A DNA stretch of 64,000 nucleotides from Adiantum capillus-veneris (taxonomy: Eukaryota; Streptophyta; Polypodiopsida; Polypodiales; Pteridaceae). Under the pieces are notes generated by a model. That model was not told where the DNA came from, searched no databases, and saw only the letters and a program-made list of their open reading frames with translations. Positions 24,981 through 37,100 of the stretch are shown piece after piece; the first letter of the stretch is position 1, and each line of letters begins with the position of its first letter. The DNA is taken from positions 136,286,108 to 136,350,107 of the forward strand of contig CM043955.1 of assembly GCA_014529385.2 (NCBI GenBank), read 5' to 3'. Position numbers and translations under genes: made by a program.

Positions 24981-27900
24981 TTGATGTGCGTGAGGGTCAA
25001 AAAATCTATCGATTTTTTGAGGCGGCCTTTGTGTATAGCTTTAAAAATCCCCGAACGGGTGGTTTGAGGTTAACTGGTCAAAAGGGGGCAAAAAAGAAAA
25101 AATCAACTCGTTTCGCACGTTTTGCCGAAACGTTTCGGCCATTTCGCAGTTTCGGGGTTTCAAAGGGCTGAAACGGGTTTTTATGTCACCCACGACTGCA
25201 GAGGACTACACAGTATCGACAGAGGCTACACATCAAAGGATTCGGATCACTTTGGCCCGACATGCACGACGCCCGATCAGACTGCTACCATGGAGGAGAT
25301 TGATGAGATCCGCCAACAACCAATGCTGGATCTCTTGTGACTTGTAATTTAGCTAATTTGGCTAGCTGCTTAGTTCATACCTACCAGCTTAGGATTTCAT
25401 AGTATTTATATTTTATCATTTTGTCATTTCAATTTGTTACTCTGACTTTGTATCAGACCCACCACATTGTAACGCTCTGGTCTCATAGGTCATTTTGGCC
25501 TTTCGAAGATGTTAATATAACATTTTATTTCATTTCTCTCTCTCTAGGCTCGGCTCGGCTCGGCTCGGCTCAGTACCCTTCTGTATTACGTACTGACGTG
25601 TCAAGCCACTAAAGACTTGAGCCAACCAACCTGCAAATCCCAGCCGAGGGGCCTAAACCCTAAAAGAATTAGAAGAAGCAGAAGTCCTCACCAACTTACA
25701 GATCCTCGGCGAGTGGAGTAAATCATTTAAGTTTTACCAACTTATGGGACCCTATTCGATGGGGGCCCAAGTCACTAGAAGTAAAGCTAGAGCACACACA
25801 CTCAAAGTCTACGTAAAAACGTGATGACATGGCAGCTATACGGATGCCCGTGATTTGCGTTGATGGCATGGCGGGCAATACAGACTTCCGCAAATTGCGC
25901 TAGCAGCTGATGACATGGCAGAATGTGCGGACAGCCCCACTCGTGCTAGCTTTTGAGGATCAAATGCTTTTAGGCTTGTAAGCTTTTCATGTACTGCTTT
26001 TCCAAGGCCAAAAGCCTTTAAATATGTGCCTAGGGCCCACTCTCTAGGAGTCTTCCGCGCGGAAGTGCAGAGTGCACGGTTCCGGCGTTGTACTGAGTTG
26101 AAGCGATATAAAGAAATACCGAAAGGGGCGCTAGGTTTTGGGGCTATGCTCTCGTAGGGTGGAACTCCGCCACTCCCCGTCCCATCTCTTTCAATTCAGT
26201 GTTATTTGAAGTGCTAAAAGTTGTTCGGTCTATTCTTTTCTATTGGCACATGGTGCCCTCCCATTACAGTGTACCTCTTTGCAGGTATAGCTGCTACAAT
26301 ATCGACACATGTTCTGTGCCCCTCAAGGCTCGCAATTGTGTGTCTTGACTCTCCTCAGAAAGTGCTGTAAACTGCAGTCAATCCCCAAAGGTACGTGTTG
26401 GATCCTCTGTCCACTCTGGCACCTGAGTCTGGAACTTCAAAATTCTCTGGTAAATCATCAATAGATTCCCTTGCTTCATCCGAACCCTCGGATGCACTAT
26501 CAACTAATTCCCTTACTTCTCCGGGATTCTCTGATGAACTTTCATCCGACGACTTCACCCACTTCTCTGGATTCTTTGATGAACTTTCATTCGACTCCTT
26601 TAATTCTTTCTTTTTCCTAGAAGACTCTTGCCCCGTTGAGGTGGACAATGGCTTGTCTGTAGCATAGATCAATGAGCCAGCATGCATACCAAACCCTTGC
26701 TTAGCATGTCCCATAAGTCTCTGCATGGAGTCAGACTTCTGTTGCAGACAATACTATCGAATCTCTTTTGGCAAATCACAACAAAACCGCTAGATTTGGC
26801 CCTTCAAAGTGATCCTTCAAAACAAGGACACTAGCAAATAGGTATCCCAAAACCTCTAGCAGTAGTCATCCAAAGTGTCTTTCTTACTCATTCTCAGATG
26901 ATGCCAAGCCGAGATGATATCCTCTTCATATTCTTCTGTTATACCCACTTCTTTGGTGCTTCTATGCGCAACAACAGAGTAGACCACCATGTATGCATTT
27001 CCTTTCAAGTAAGTTGCCACCCTTCGCACCTTGGACCATTCTGAAAAACGACCTCACGTGCGTATTGCACTTGCACCACGTGAACAAGCTACTGCTACAG
27101 TCTTGTGTCAGTCTCAGTCTAGCTTAGGACCTAGGACTTGCACTTTGTGACCCTCTAGCAGGACATGCATGCATAGTTGCATACCCTCACTTGCACAGTT
27201 AAGTCACTTAAGCATATAGGCATATGAATAGTCACTAAAGTCATTTATTAATAATTGACTTTAACATGACACTTATTAAAAGTAGGTATGGCAAATGGCC
27301 TATAAAAGAAGACCTTTGGGCGCCAATAGAAGGCAGAGGAACATTAGCAGAGCCTCTCAAGAAGCACCAACTGGACCAGCGTTTTTGCATCAACAAAAGC
27401 CAGCATTTTCCTTCAGCCCTCCCATCAGCATTTTCAGCCACCAAAACGCCAACAGCCCATCAGTGTTTTTGGTCAGTTTTTAGCCCTTTCGTAGTCGTCG
27501 TTGTAGCAGTACCCTCAGCGTTTTCAGCATTCAGCCATAGCCTTGCAGTTCATCGTCGTCGTCATCATCATCGACACAGTACCCCAACATCTAGCACCCC
27601 TTGCATTTTGGCTTGGCTTCTGCCTAGCTCAACGTAGGGATCTTCAGGACCTCCGTGTCCTTAGCACCCAAGTACCTTCAATACCCATAGTACCCACAGT
27701 ACCCAACACTTAGCCTCTCAAGTACCAAGCATCCACCGCAATACCCCTCAGCTTCTCAACAGTACCTAGTATCAGTAGCATCATTACCCATTAGCATTTC
27801 AGCATCTCATCATTTAGCATCATTGTATTAGCATTTTGTGCAAGTAATAACGCAAGTACTTGCTCTGGCAACAGAGCAAGGGGGCTTGGGAACCAACATT

Positions 27901-30900
27901 TGGTGTCGTCTCTTTTCTCTCTCTGCATCTCTCTATTTCATTGTGTTCAGTTCAATTTCTCTTTTCAAGTGAAGTAAAGTAACCCTGTGTTTGTGCAGAG
28001 TACTAGATCCGAGCTAAATCATTAAACACTTTCTCTTGCACCTAACATTGATATCAAAGCTTTGTGCGTGCTTCGGCTTCACAAACTCAAGGGAAGAACC
28101 AAGAAACCCAAGCAGAACCAAGAGCGCAAGCAAAACCAAGAACCCAAAGAACCTCTCTCAGTTTTTTTTTCTCAAAGAACCTTCGTGCTCCAACCTCAAA
28201 CTTATTAGCCACCCCACCCTTAGTCCATCGCGCATTGGGTGTGATCCCGTCTTCATTGCTATGTCTTTGAATGAAGATCGACATTGGATCCACGAAAACC
28301 CAGATCTTGTGTACCAACTTGCCTCCTATGTGGATATAAAAGGAGATGGAAAAAGGACCCTCTTCTGCATTTGCATTCGCATGTAGCGTCCATCCACTTC
28401 CGTCAACAAGCAACCCTTGGAAATACCTCTGAGCACCCTTACCTTTCATCTTCACCCGTAGTGTTTTCACGACAAGACTATTCGAGTGGTCGTACTTACT
28501 CGCAAGGCAGAGTCAGAACCAAGGCTAGTACTCTGCAACATTAGTAAGGCTACCTAGCAACTCGTATGGACGGTGCTTACATCACAACAGTACCTATCCG
28601 CAATATCCACAAGTTTGGAAGAGCTTTCATCGGCTTATGCATCCACAAGCATCAGAGCAGTCAGCATCAGAAGTCTAGAAAGCATCCACAGGTAGAAGTT
28701 CGACAGTTGTGCCTCACCTTTAACGGGGGGGGATGTCACATACGCACTACACTTGCGCTACGTAGACAAGCTATTGCTATAGTAGAGTGTCAGTCTCAAT
28801 CTAGCTTGGGACCTAGCCTAGCATTTTGTGAGCCTCTAGAAGGACGTGCATGTCCAGGCCAGTCATAGTTGCATATCCTCACTTGCACAGTTAAGTCACT
28901 TAAGCATATAGGCATATGAACAGTCACTAAAGTCATTTATTAATAATTGACTTTGACATGACACTTATTAAAAGTAGGTAGGGCAAATGGCTAAAAGACC
29001 TATAAAAGAAGACCTTTGGGCGCCAGTAGAAGGCAGAGGAACATTAGCAGAGCCTCTCAAGAAGCACCAACAGGACTACCATTTTTGCACCAACAAGAGC
29101 CAGCGTTTTTCTTCAACCCTCCCATCAGCGTTTTCAGCTACCTAAACGCCAGCAGCACATCAACGTTTTTGGTCAGTTTTTCATAGTTATATGGGACAGT
29201 GGGTCGGGGTCAGGAACGAGGACGGGGACGGCAAAAGTCAAAAAACGGGGACGGGGTCGGAACGGCAAAAAAAAACAAGAGAGTTTTTTTGGCATTTTTT
29301 GCCCTACACACATGCCACACACATAGCATCACTTTGACCACAAATTTACACTAAATAGACCAAAGAGCATGAGTCATATAGACGCAAATGTGCTAATAAA
29401 ACATCGATGGATACAAAATGAAAAGTGCATGCCACAAGCCTCAAGGGCTCAAAAAGGACAAGCCTCAAGGATAAGAAAAAGTACAGAGGGCTAGGTAGGC
29501 TCTAGAGGAGTAGACTCTAGACTCTAGAGTGATCAATGATCATCAAACTCCAGAAGTGCTCGCTTGCTGAATCTCCATATCGTCGTCGTAGTCGAGGTCG
29601 TCAATGACATACGAGGCCTCGCGAGGCTCGTATTGAGGCTCGAAGTCCTCCTCTAGCTCCTCCAAAAGTGTCTCGGCCATAGATGGATTCTCTTGTGCCA
29701 TCTCCCACTCAGAGAAGGGATCTGTCTTGTGTGTGACGCTCTTGGCAAGCATGCGCAAGTTAGCGCTCACAAACACAAAATCATTGGTCCTCTGGACCCT
29801 AAGGCGATTCCTCTTCTTAGACGCAATGTGGCTGTACACACTTCACAGTTGCTTGGAGCAACTAGTGGTACATGCTTTGTTTTGTTTTCGGAATCGAGTA
29901 GGGCATGGTACATGTTTAGCTAAGGACACGAACAGCCAAGCGCTACAAATGTGGGCCATCTCCTCCATAGTCCTCCCACCACAAAACCGAGCCAATCTTG
30001 CTACGATCAACTTATGCATCTACACATCCATAGGAGCCCTTCTTTTGCCTGTAGTTGAGTAGCTCGTCTCTAATCTTGCGCCTAATGTCACTGCTAGGCT
30101 CAAGGTGCTCCAATGCAAGCCGCCATCCTTTGCTCACCTCCTTGTCGGTCTCTTGACGCCTTCCCTGAAACTCGCGGTCAAAGCACATAAGCTGCCGCAT
30201 GAAGTGGAGAGTAGTATCCATTCCACCTCGACTCACACAAGCCATGAATCTCCGCATACTGAATAAGGTCATGCACAAGCTTCTCAAGTGTCTCTATCAT
30301 CCGATCCATGGCTTCGTAGACTTTGCCGATGCATGGCTGCAAGCCATCCACAACTCGAAGTAGGTGTAGAATAGGCTTGACCATGGCGTCAAGAGTCTTC
30401 ACCTCCTCCCACCAAGCGGCGTCATCGGCCCATTCTCGGCATTTCAATCCTGTTGCTAATGTAGACTATGGCATGGCCTAGAACTCATCATTGAGAAAGA
30501 GGCCTCTTAAGGCTCCGCCACATGTAGACAAGCAGCCTAGCATAAGCCAATTGAATGCAAATCTTGTCTCTGAATATTTTAAGCAAGGACAAGTGGCTTT
30601 GAGAACTCATGGCACACTTTTTGATGGTTGAGCACAAAGGAGACAATTTGAGAGGCGTCACCAATAGTGGGTGAAATCCGTGACAAGTTCCCTATGTCCT
30701 TGAGGAGGTTGTTGAGGCAATGCGCCATGCAAAATGTAACATGGATGCTGGGATACATGCCCTCAATGATATCCCTCGCTGCCCTATTTGACACCTCTCC
30801 ATCTGCAACCATACAAAGGACATCTCCGGGCCGATGATCTCTATGGTGCTTGAGCCTTGTCCACTCCGCAGCAAGCATCTCCGCGGCCTTGCCACTGTCG

Positions 30901-32929
30901 GATGCATCATGTGACTCCACAAAGTACATCTCCCATCAAGAGTAGTCCACCACTCCGTGGATGGACCGCTTGCGGGTGTCGCTCCATCCATCTACAAGGA
31001 GAGAGACGCCATTGGTCTCCCGCAAATCCTTTGTTGCTTGGGCCGCTTGCTCCTCCTCCTCTTTGTCAAGGAGTGTGGTGCGAAGCCTCTCTGATGAAGG
31101 TGGCACATAAGAGGGGCCATATTCCCCTATTTTCGTAACCATGGTTCGAAAGTATGGAGATCTATCCACGCAAAATAGAGCATGTTATGTTAGTATGGAG
31201 AGTCGAGAGTCGAGACCCCATAATGAAATACAAAATGGGAGATTGCAATGTGCATAATACATATGCCATAGTCACAAGGGAAACTCACCGCGAAGCATGG
31301 AAGGCAATGTGGTCATGAAAGAAGAATCGGGCAACCGACCTATCCACCTCTTCCTTCAATTTAGGATTCCTGGCGATGCGCAATGGAAGCCCCCGGTGTA
31401 GATGCATTTGTCTTGAACGCTTGAGAGGTGGAGTCAAGGTTGGCTTGCCTTTGCTCTCGCGGTGTCGTCGTCGTCGTGGCGGAGGGATCAACGGAAACAA
31501 AACAGCCCCTCTTAGCCGCTTCCGCAACCTCATACACCGCCAGCTTCTCAAGAAGCTCCTACCTCTTCTCAAGAGATACTCGAGGGCAAAACTTCACCTC
31601 GTGACCGGGTTCATGAAGAAGATGGGCTCGCACTTTGTTTGCACCACCCGTTCTCCTGTACGGGCATAGCTTGCATGTCCATGGTCTTGCACCGCCACCT
31701 TTACCAAGCGCGGTAGAGTCGACTTCATCCCACCACGACCATGTTTGCACGGCGGGCCTCCTTCGAGAAGAGCCGGCTTGAGAAGGGAGTTAGCTTGAAA
31801 CGACATGATGGTGGAGAGTCGAGGAGAGCTTCAAAGTTGAAAGGGTAGAAGAGGGAGAGAGTGGGTAGAGAGACTCAAGGGTAGAGCTTGAGCGTAGCGA
31901 GACTCAAGGGTAGAGCTTGCCAAGGCCCGAAGGTAGACCATAGAGTCTAGACGGTAGAGAGGAGAGGCTTGTTACTTGAGCCTTGATTGAAGTTGAGAGA
32001 CCCAAAGGCCCAAGGGTGCTTTTATAGCCTCCCGAGTCCCCCCCCAAAAACAGACGTTGGCTGCCTTTCTATCCATTTAGAACGGTCAAAAATTTTAATT
32101 TTAAAAAATCTGACTGTTCCTTGTTTTCTGGTCCGCGTCCCCTGCTGTTCTGTCTCGGTCCGCGGCTGCCTGCGTTCCCACCGGTCAGATGCTCAGCCAG
32201 TCGTTCCCTTCCGTCCCCGACTCGGTTACGGCAGTTCCACGTTCCTAAGCCCCGTCCCCTCCGTCCCCTGTAACTATGCAGTTTTCAGCCCCTTCATCGT
32301 CGTCATCGTGGTCGTCGTCGTCGCAGTACCCTCAGCGTTTTCAGCATTCAACCGTAGCCTCGCAGTTCATCGTCGTCGTCGTCGACGCAGTACACCAACA
32401 TCTAGCACCCCTTGCGTTTTGGCTTGGCTCCTGCCTAGCTCAGCGTAGGGATCATCAGGACCTCCGTGTCCTTAGCACCAAGTACCTTCACTACCTCAGT
32501 ACCAAGTACCAAATACCCAGAGTACCAAGTACCCAAAGTACCCGCAGTACCAAGTACTCAAAGTACCAAGAACCCACAGTACCCAGCACTTAGCCTCTCA
32601 AGTACCAAGCATCCACCGCAATACCTCTCAGCATCCACCGCAGTACCCCTCAGCTTCTCAGCAGTACCCAGTATCAATAGCATCAGTACCCATTAGCATT
32701 TCAGCATCTCATCATTTAGCATCATTGTACCAACATTTTGTGCAAGTAATAAAGCAAGTACTTGCTCTAGCAGCAGAGCAAGGGGGCCCTTGAGGGTGGT
32801 TGGGACTCGACATGCGGTGCCATCTCTCTCTCTCCTCTTGAATAACAAGTCTTGAGTTCAACTCTCCTCGTCGAATAGATATTTGAGGTCTCTTGGGATA
32901 GTTTCCTACGACATTAAAATACTCTTCTT

Positions 32930-33026
<97 letters not shown>

Positions 33027-34141
33027 GTTCAGTTCTTTCAAGTGAAGTAAAGACACCTTGTGTTCGTGCAGAGTACTAGATCCGAGCTAAACCACTTCCA
33101 TTGCACCTGACAACTAGATACATGGCAGCAGTCAGAACTTTACTATTATATTGGTTTTCTTGTTAGTCGCAAAGTAAGCATTAAATTGATGCAACCAAGA
33201 ATGAATCACAGAAGCATCCATCTTACCATCATACTTATGAACGTCAACTTCTCAGTGATTGGATTGTTGGAATAGTCGGCTCTACCTGTGCTACGTGATG
33301 ATTCGTCGGTCTCCTTGAGTGGCTCGCTCTTCGAGGATAGCACTTGGACCAACTCTTGCATGTGTTGGTCTCGTTGCGCCTCACGCTTTCGCTCCATAGC
33401 TACCCTCTTTTCTTCAGCCGCTATGCGTTGAGCTTCGCGTGCTTGCTCATGCTCTAGCTCCCTAGCTACCCTCCTTTCTTCTTGTTGTAGCAGCATCTCC
33501 ATCATGGACTTCATTAAAATCTCCATAGAGTTTAATGCAATCCGTGGCCTAGATGGGTACAGAGGAGGATCTAGAAACAATCCCCTGGTCTAGAGACTTC
33601 TTCTTCTCCAATTCTACTCTCATCACCTTCACGCAAAGTATCCATTCCGCTTCGGAGAAGGCTTTTCTCTTACCCAAGCTCAACTCCTTCCTGCGGGTGC
33701 ACCCCTTGGTAGCCTTGCGCTCACACCAAGGTTGCTTTTTCCCACCTGACGCCGATTGGCCTACCACAATGTGCAAGGTTTGCTCTCAATGAGTGGAAAA
33801 GAGGAACGAGAGGAGGTCAGACAAGCCCTTCTTTTTGGGGTTACCTGTCACTCTCAAAAACACAGATTAGAGAGATTGACACACCCAAGTGATTTTAGGT
33901 TACGTGCAATCTCAAACAAGCAAGGATTTTTTTTTTATGTGGTTCTTTTATGGCTTTAATTTCCCTTCAGATAGAGCGATGAAGACGGGAGCACGCTCGA
34001 TGCGCTATGGACTAAGGGGTCCGGACACGGAGATTCTTTGAGAAAAAATTCTGAGAGAGATTCTTTTAGTGTTGGATCAAGGGGGATTAAGTAGAGTAGC
34101 AATCATGCTAACACACACTAATTAACTTGCTAAGTACACAA

Positions 34142-34182
<41 letters not shown>

Positions 34183-37100
34183 GTAGACTCAAATGATGAA
34201 TTAACTAGCTTGAAAGAGTGATTACAAAAGGTGCTTTTATAGCACAAAAGAGGCATCTCCACTTGCCACATGCATCTACTAAAAAAAGAGCTTGGATTTT
34301 CGGATCCACCTGTGCAGGGCACTTTTAGGTGAGTCAAACTACTCCAAAATGGGTTTACTATGCCTAGAAAACTCCCCGATGGGTAGTACCATGACTTGGG
34401 CCACTTTTAGGCAATGCTCCACATGCTCCAAGCCACCTAGGATGCCATCAAGGTGGAACTAAACGTAAAATTCTGTACGTATTCGGTACGTAAGGTACGC
34501 AGTCCTGTATGGATTGAGGTTTAAGGTACGTAAAAATACGCACTATTGGTAAAAATCCCTTAAAAATTAGAAAGAAAATAGGAATTTCATGAGAGAAGCC
34601 TACAAATATATCACTCTATATGTCTATATGGCATTAAACATCAATGAAGTGACCTACCATGGTCCATGATACGAACTTGAGACACAATACCACATGTCAA
34701 TAATAGCAATGGAACTTAAGAGGAGGGAGAAACCACCACCACCACCCCAAAAAAAACAAAAAACCATCCACCACCCAAAAAAAAAAACTTTTCAATCCGT
34801 ACGGTACGGACATACCGTACGGATCCAATCCGTACGTACGTACGGTACAACATTGGATACCATGTAGACACGGGGTATTCTCACACATTCATTTCCGGGC
34901 TAGTCCGAAGCCCACGATCCCAACAACCCTCCCCTTGGGCTTTGGGCTACAACTCGATGAAGAGAGACAACACTCCAATCGAGGAGCACAGACAACATAC
35001 ATCCCCAATCCAAGAGACAAACAGCATAACACTCCAATCCAGGAGCAAAAACAACGCTCTAATCCAAGAGTAAAATCCTGAGAAATGTCTGCTTCGCTCT
35101 GCTCCAAGAGCATCTTCGTCTTCTTCAATGCTGTCTTCAATTGCTTCGTGGTCTTTGTCTTCGTACCCTCCCCTCAAACAAGTGCTTCTTTCCTCTTTTA
35201 TTGTGCTAACTTTTTTCATGCGTCATAATGACATGCAACAACATGCTAAAAGATACTATGAAAAAACTTATGCAAAGAACTAATGCCTCCTCTTCCATCT
35301 TGGTCGTACTTCGAGAGCCCAAGCGTGTGGTGTCTCTCATACACATTGTCACAAAATTCTCACACATGGAGAGGTCTTAGCAATTTGGAGACTCTCCAAT
35401 GCCAGTGTCTATCCCCTTACAATTATGCGTTTTGCAACAATTTTGTGCTCAGGATGCAATATGAAGTGGGAGAGAATTTTTCTTTATGTGAAGCACCTCT
35501 TCACTGGCGACAGTGAAGTCACTCTTCACAATAGTTGCCTTTGATGATAAAATGTTCCTCCTTTTTGAAAACTTGGCTTTTGTCGATATTTCTACTGCTT
35601 TCCAATTGTGAGTACTTTCTCTTGACAAGGGTCGACACTTGCAGGTTGTGGGAAAATGCCCTTAGAATAGAATAACACTTGGTACTACTTGTGAATGTGC
35701 GAATAGCCTTTATGGCTTGTGCCTTTGGGTTTGACTCAAGGCTTGAACTTGAGGGGCTCGCGTGAAATGGGGGCCATTCTATGTCCGAACAGGTAGCTGT
35801 GCCGCGAGAATGGGGCCCAACAAAGACCGCTCCGGGTAGACAGCGATGTCGTGGAACACAACCCAGAAGAGGCAGACCCGAAGGAACTTTTAAAAACCAG
35901 CTTACCATCTGGGCGAGGTCTGCCAGTCGGACGGGAGTAGGAGTGTCACAAACTGCTGACGTGTCAAAGCCCTAAAGAATGGAGCCAACTTGCAGATGCT
36001 GGCCGAGGGGCCTAAACCCTAAGAAGAACAAGTAACAGAAGAAGAAGTCCTACCAACTTATGGGGACCCCGTCCGATGGGGCCCCAGTGACATAAAGGGA
36101 TTAAAATAAAGCAGGACTCACACACATACATACACACACACACAAAAATTGATGACGTGGCAACTGTACAAACGCTATGCGTTTTGCACTGATTGATGAC
36201 GTGGCAGTTGTACGGAATTCCGCAAATCGCGCTGGCAGCTTTTTGGCATTGCTTTTGAATCAGAAGTTTTTGAGTTTTGAAGGCTTTTCATGCAAACTGC
36301 TTTTGGGGCCTAGGATCTTTAAATATGTGTTAAGGGCTCATTCTCTGACATGGGAGAAGGTGCAGAGTCTGGAGTACCGGCTTGTACTGAGTTGATGCAA
36401 TATAAAGAAATACCGAAAGGGACGTCAAGGTTTGGGGCCAATACTCTCTAGGGTGAATTCCGCCACTCTGTGTCGCGTGTCATCTCTCTTTCAGTTCAGT
36501 TGTTATTGAAGTGCTAGAAGTTTGTTCTTTTCTATCGGCACGCGGTGCCCGTCTTGTGACAGTGGTATCAGAGCATCAGGCGTGTGCTTTTCTGAAAGCA
36601 TGTCGGTCCTACCAAAGAGCAGACAGAGCAAGATCGCACTTCCAAAGTTCATTGGAAATTTTGGCTTCATGCTCCGAACCTGAAAGCATACCGGTCCTAC
36701 CAAAGAGCAGACAGAGCAAGATCGCACTTCCAAAGTTCATTGGAAATTTTGGCTTCGTGCTCGGACCTCGGACTTACTAGCCAATCCACCCTTACTACAT
36801 CGCGCATCGGGCACGCTCCCGTCTTCACCGCTCATGTCTTACAAGGCATAAGCCATTAAGATCACTTGCAAGAGAAGGATCCAAGATTTGTTCAAGTCAC
36901 TGTTTTTCTCAAAAGCACTGCCATGCAGATGTTGATGTCTACAGCTACCAAGCCACACACTCCAAGGACTTGGCAAGCTTTCAAGAAAATTTTTGCCCGA
37001 AGTTATATGGTTTCTGACATCTTCCTTTAATGTGCAACTTCTGGCAGAGTGGGGTATCCTGAAATGCTTGCCATAGAAACCCTAGCAGATTATAACTTGA

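Larger units (their letters stand above)
24428..25545 (+). mobile_element. LINE-B, 5'-truncated 3' end copy
   Basis: 24,428-24,662 matches LINE-A 20,810-21,045 and 25,190-25,345 matches 21,055-21,195, so only the last part of ORF2 plus the 3' UTR is present. It starts right after (CT)n as CAGGGCTTTGG and ends with AACATTTTATTTCATTT into (CT)n at 25,535-25,545. The 527 bp insert at 24,663-25,189 splits it. Confidence 0.88.
27052..33112 (+). mobile_element. Non-autonomous LTR retrotransposon, element A, carrying a hAT transposon
   Basis: 5' LTR 27,052-28,047, primer site 28,048-28,064, only 686 bp of internal sequence, polypurine tract 28,722-28,733, and 3' LTR 28,734-33,112 split by the hAT element. 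The LTRs align nearly throughout (TATAAAAG at 27,301 and 29,001). The internal part has no pol. I see no matching 5 bp duplication (AACGA versus ACTAG). In CTU2 terms it is antisense. Confidence 0.88.
28734..33112 (+). repeat. Element A 3' LTR, interrupted by hAT
   Basis: 28,734-29,181 plus 32,279-33,112 together match the 5' LTR; it starts TGTCACATACGC and ends CACCTGACA. A (CT)n tract at 32,935-33,020 has expanded here compared with the short CT run of the 5' LTR. Confidence 0.88.

Noticed and set aside
26395-26667. Ser-rich 90-codon plus-strand ORF
   Set aside because: It is the antisense shadow of an acidic minus-strand gag remnant.
28036-28386. Possible gene in the element A internal region
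   Set aside because: No domain is recognised and it overlaps the LTR end and primer binding site.
33206-33776. Glu/Arg-rich coiled-coil host protein
   Set aside because: It continues into a gypsy capsid start (YDGKMDAS...SWLHQF) and lies behind an LTR and primer site, so it is gag.
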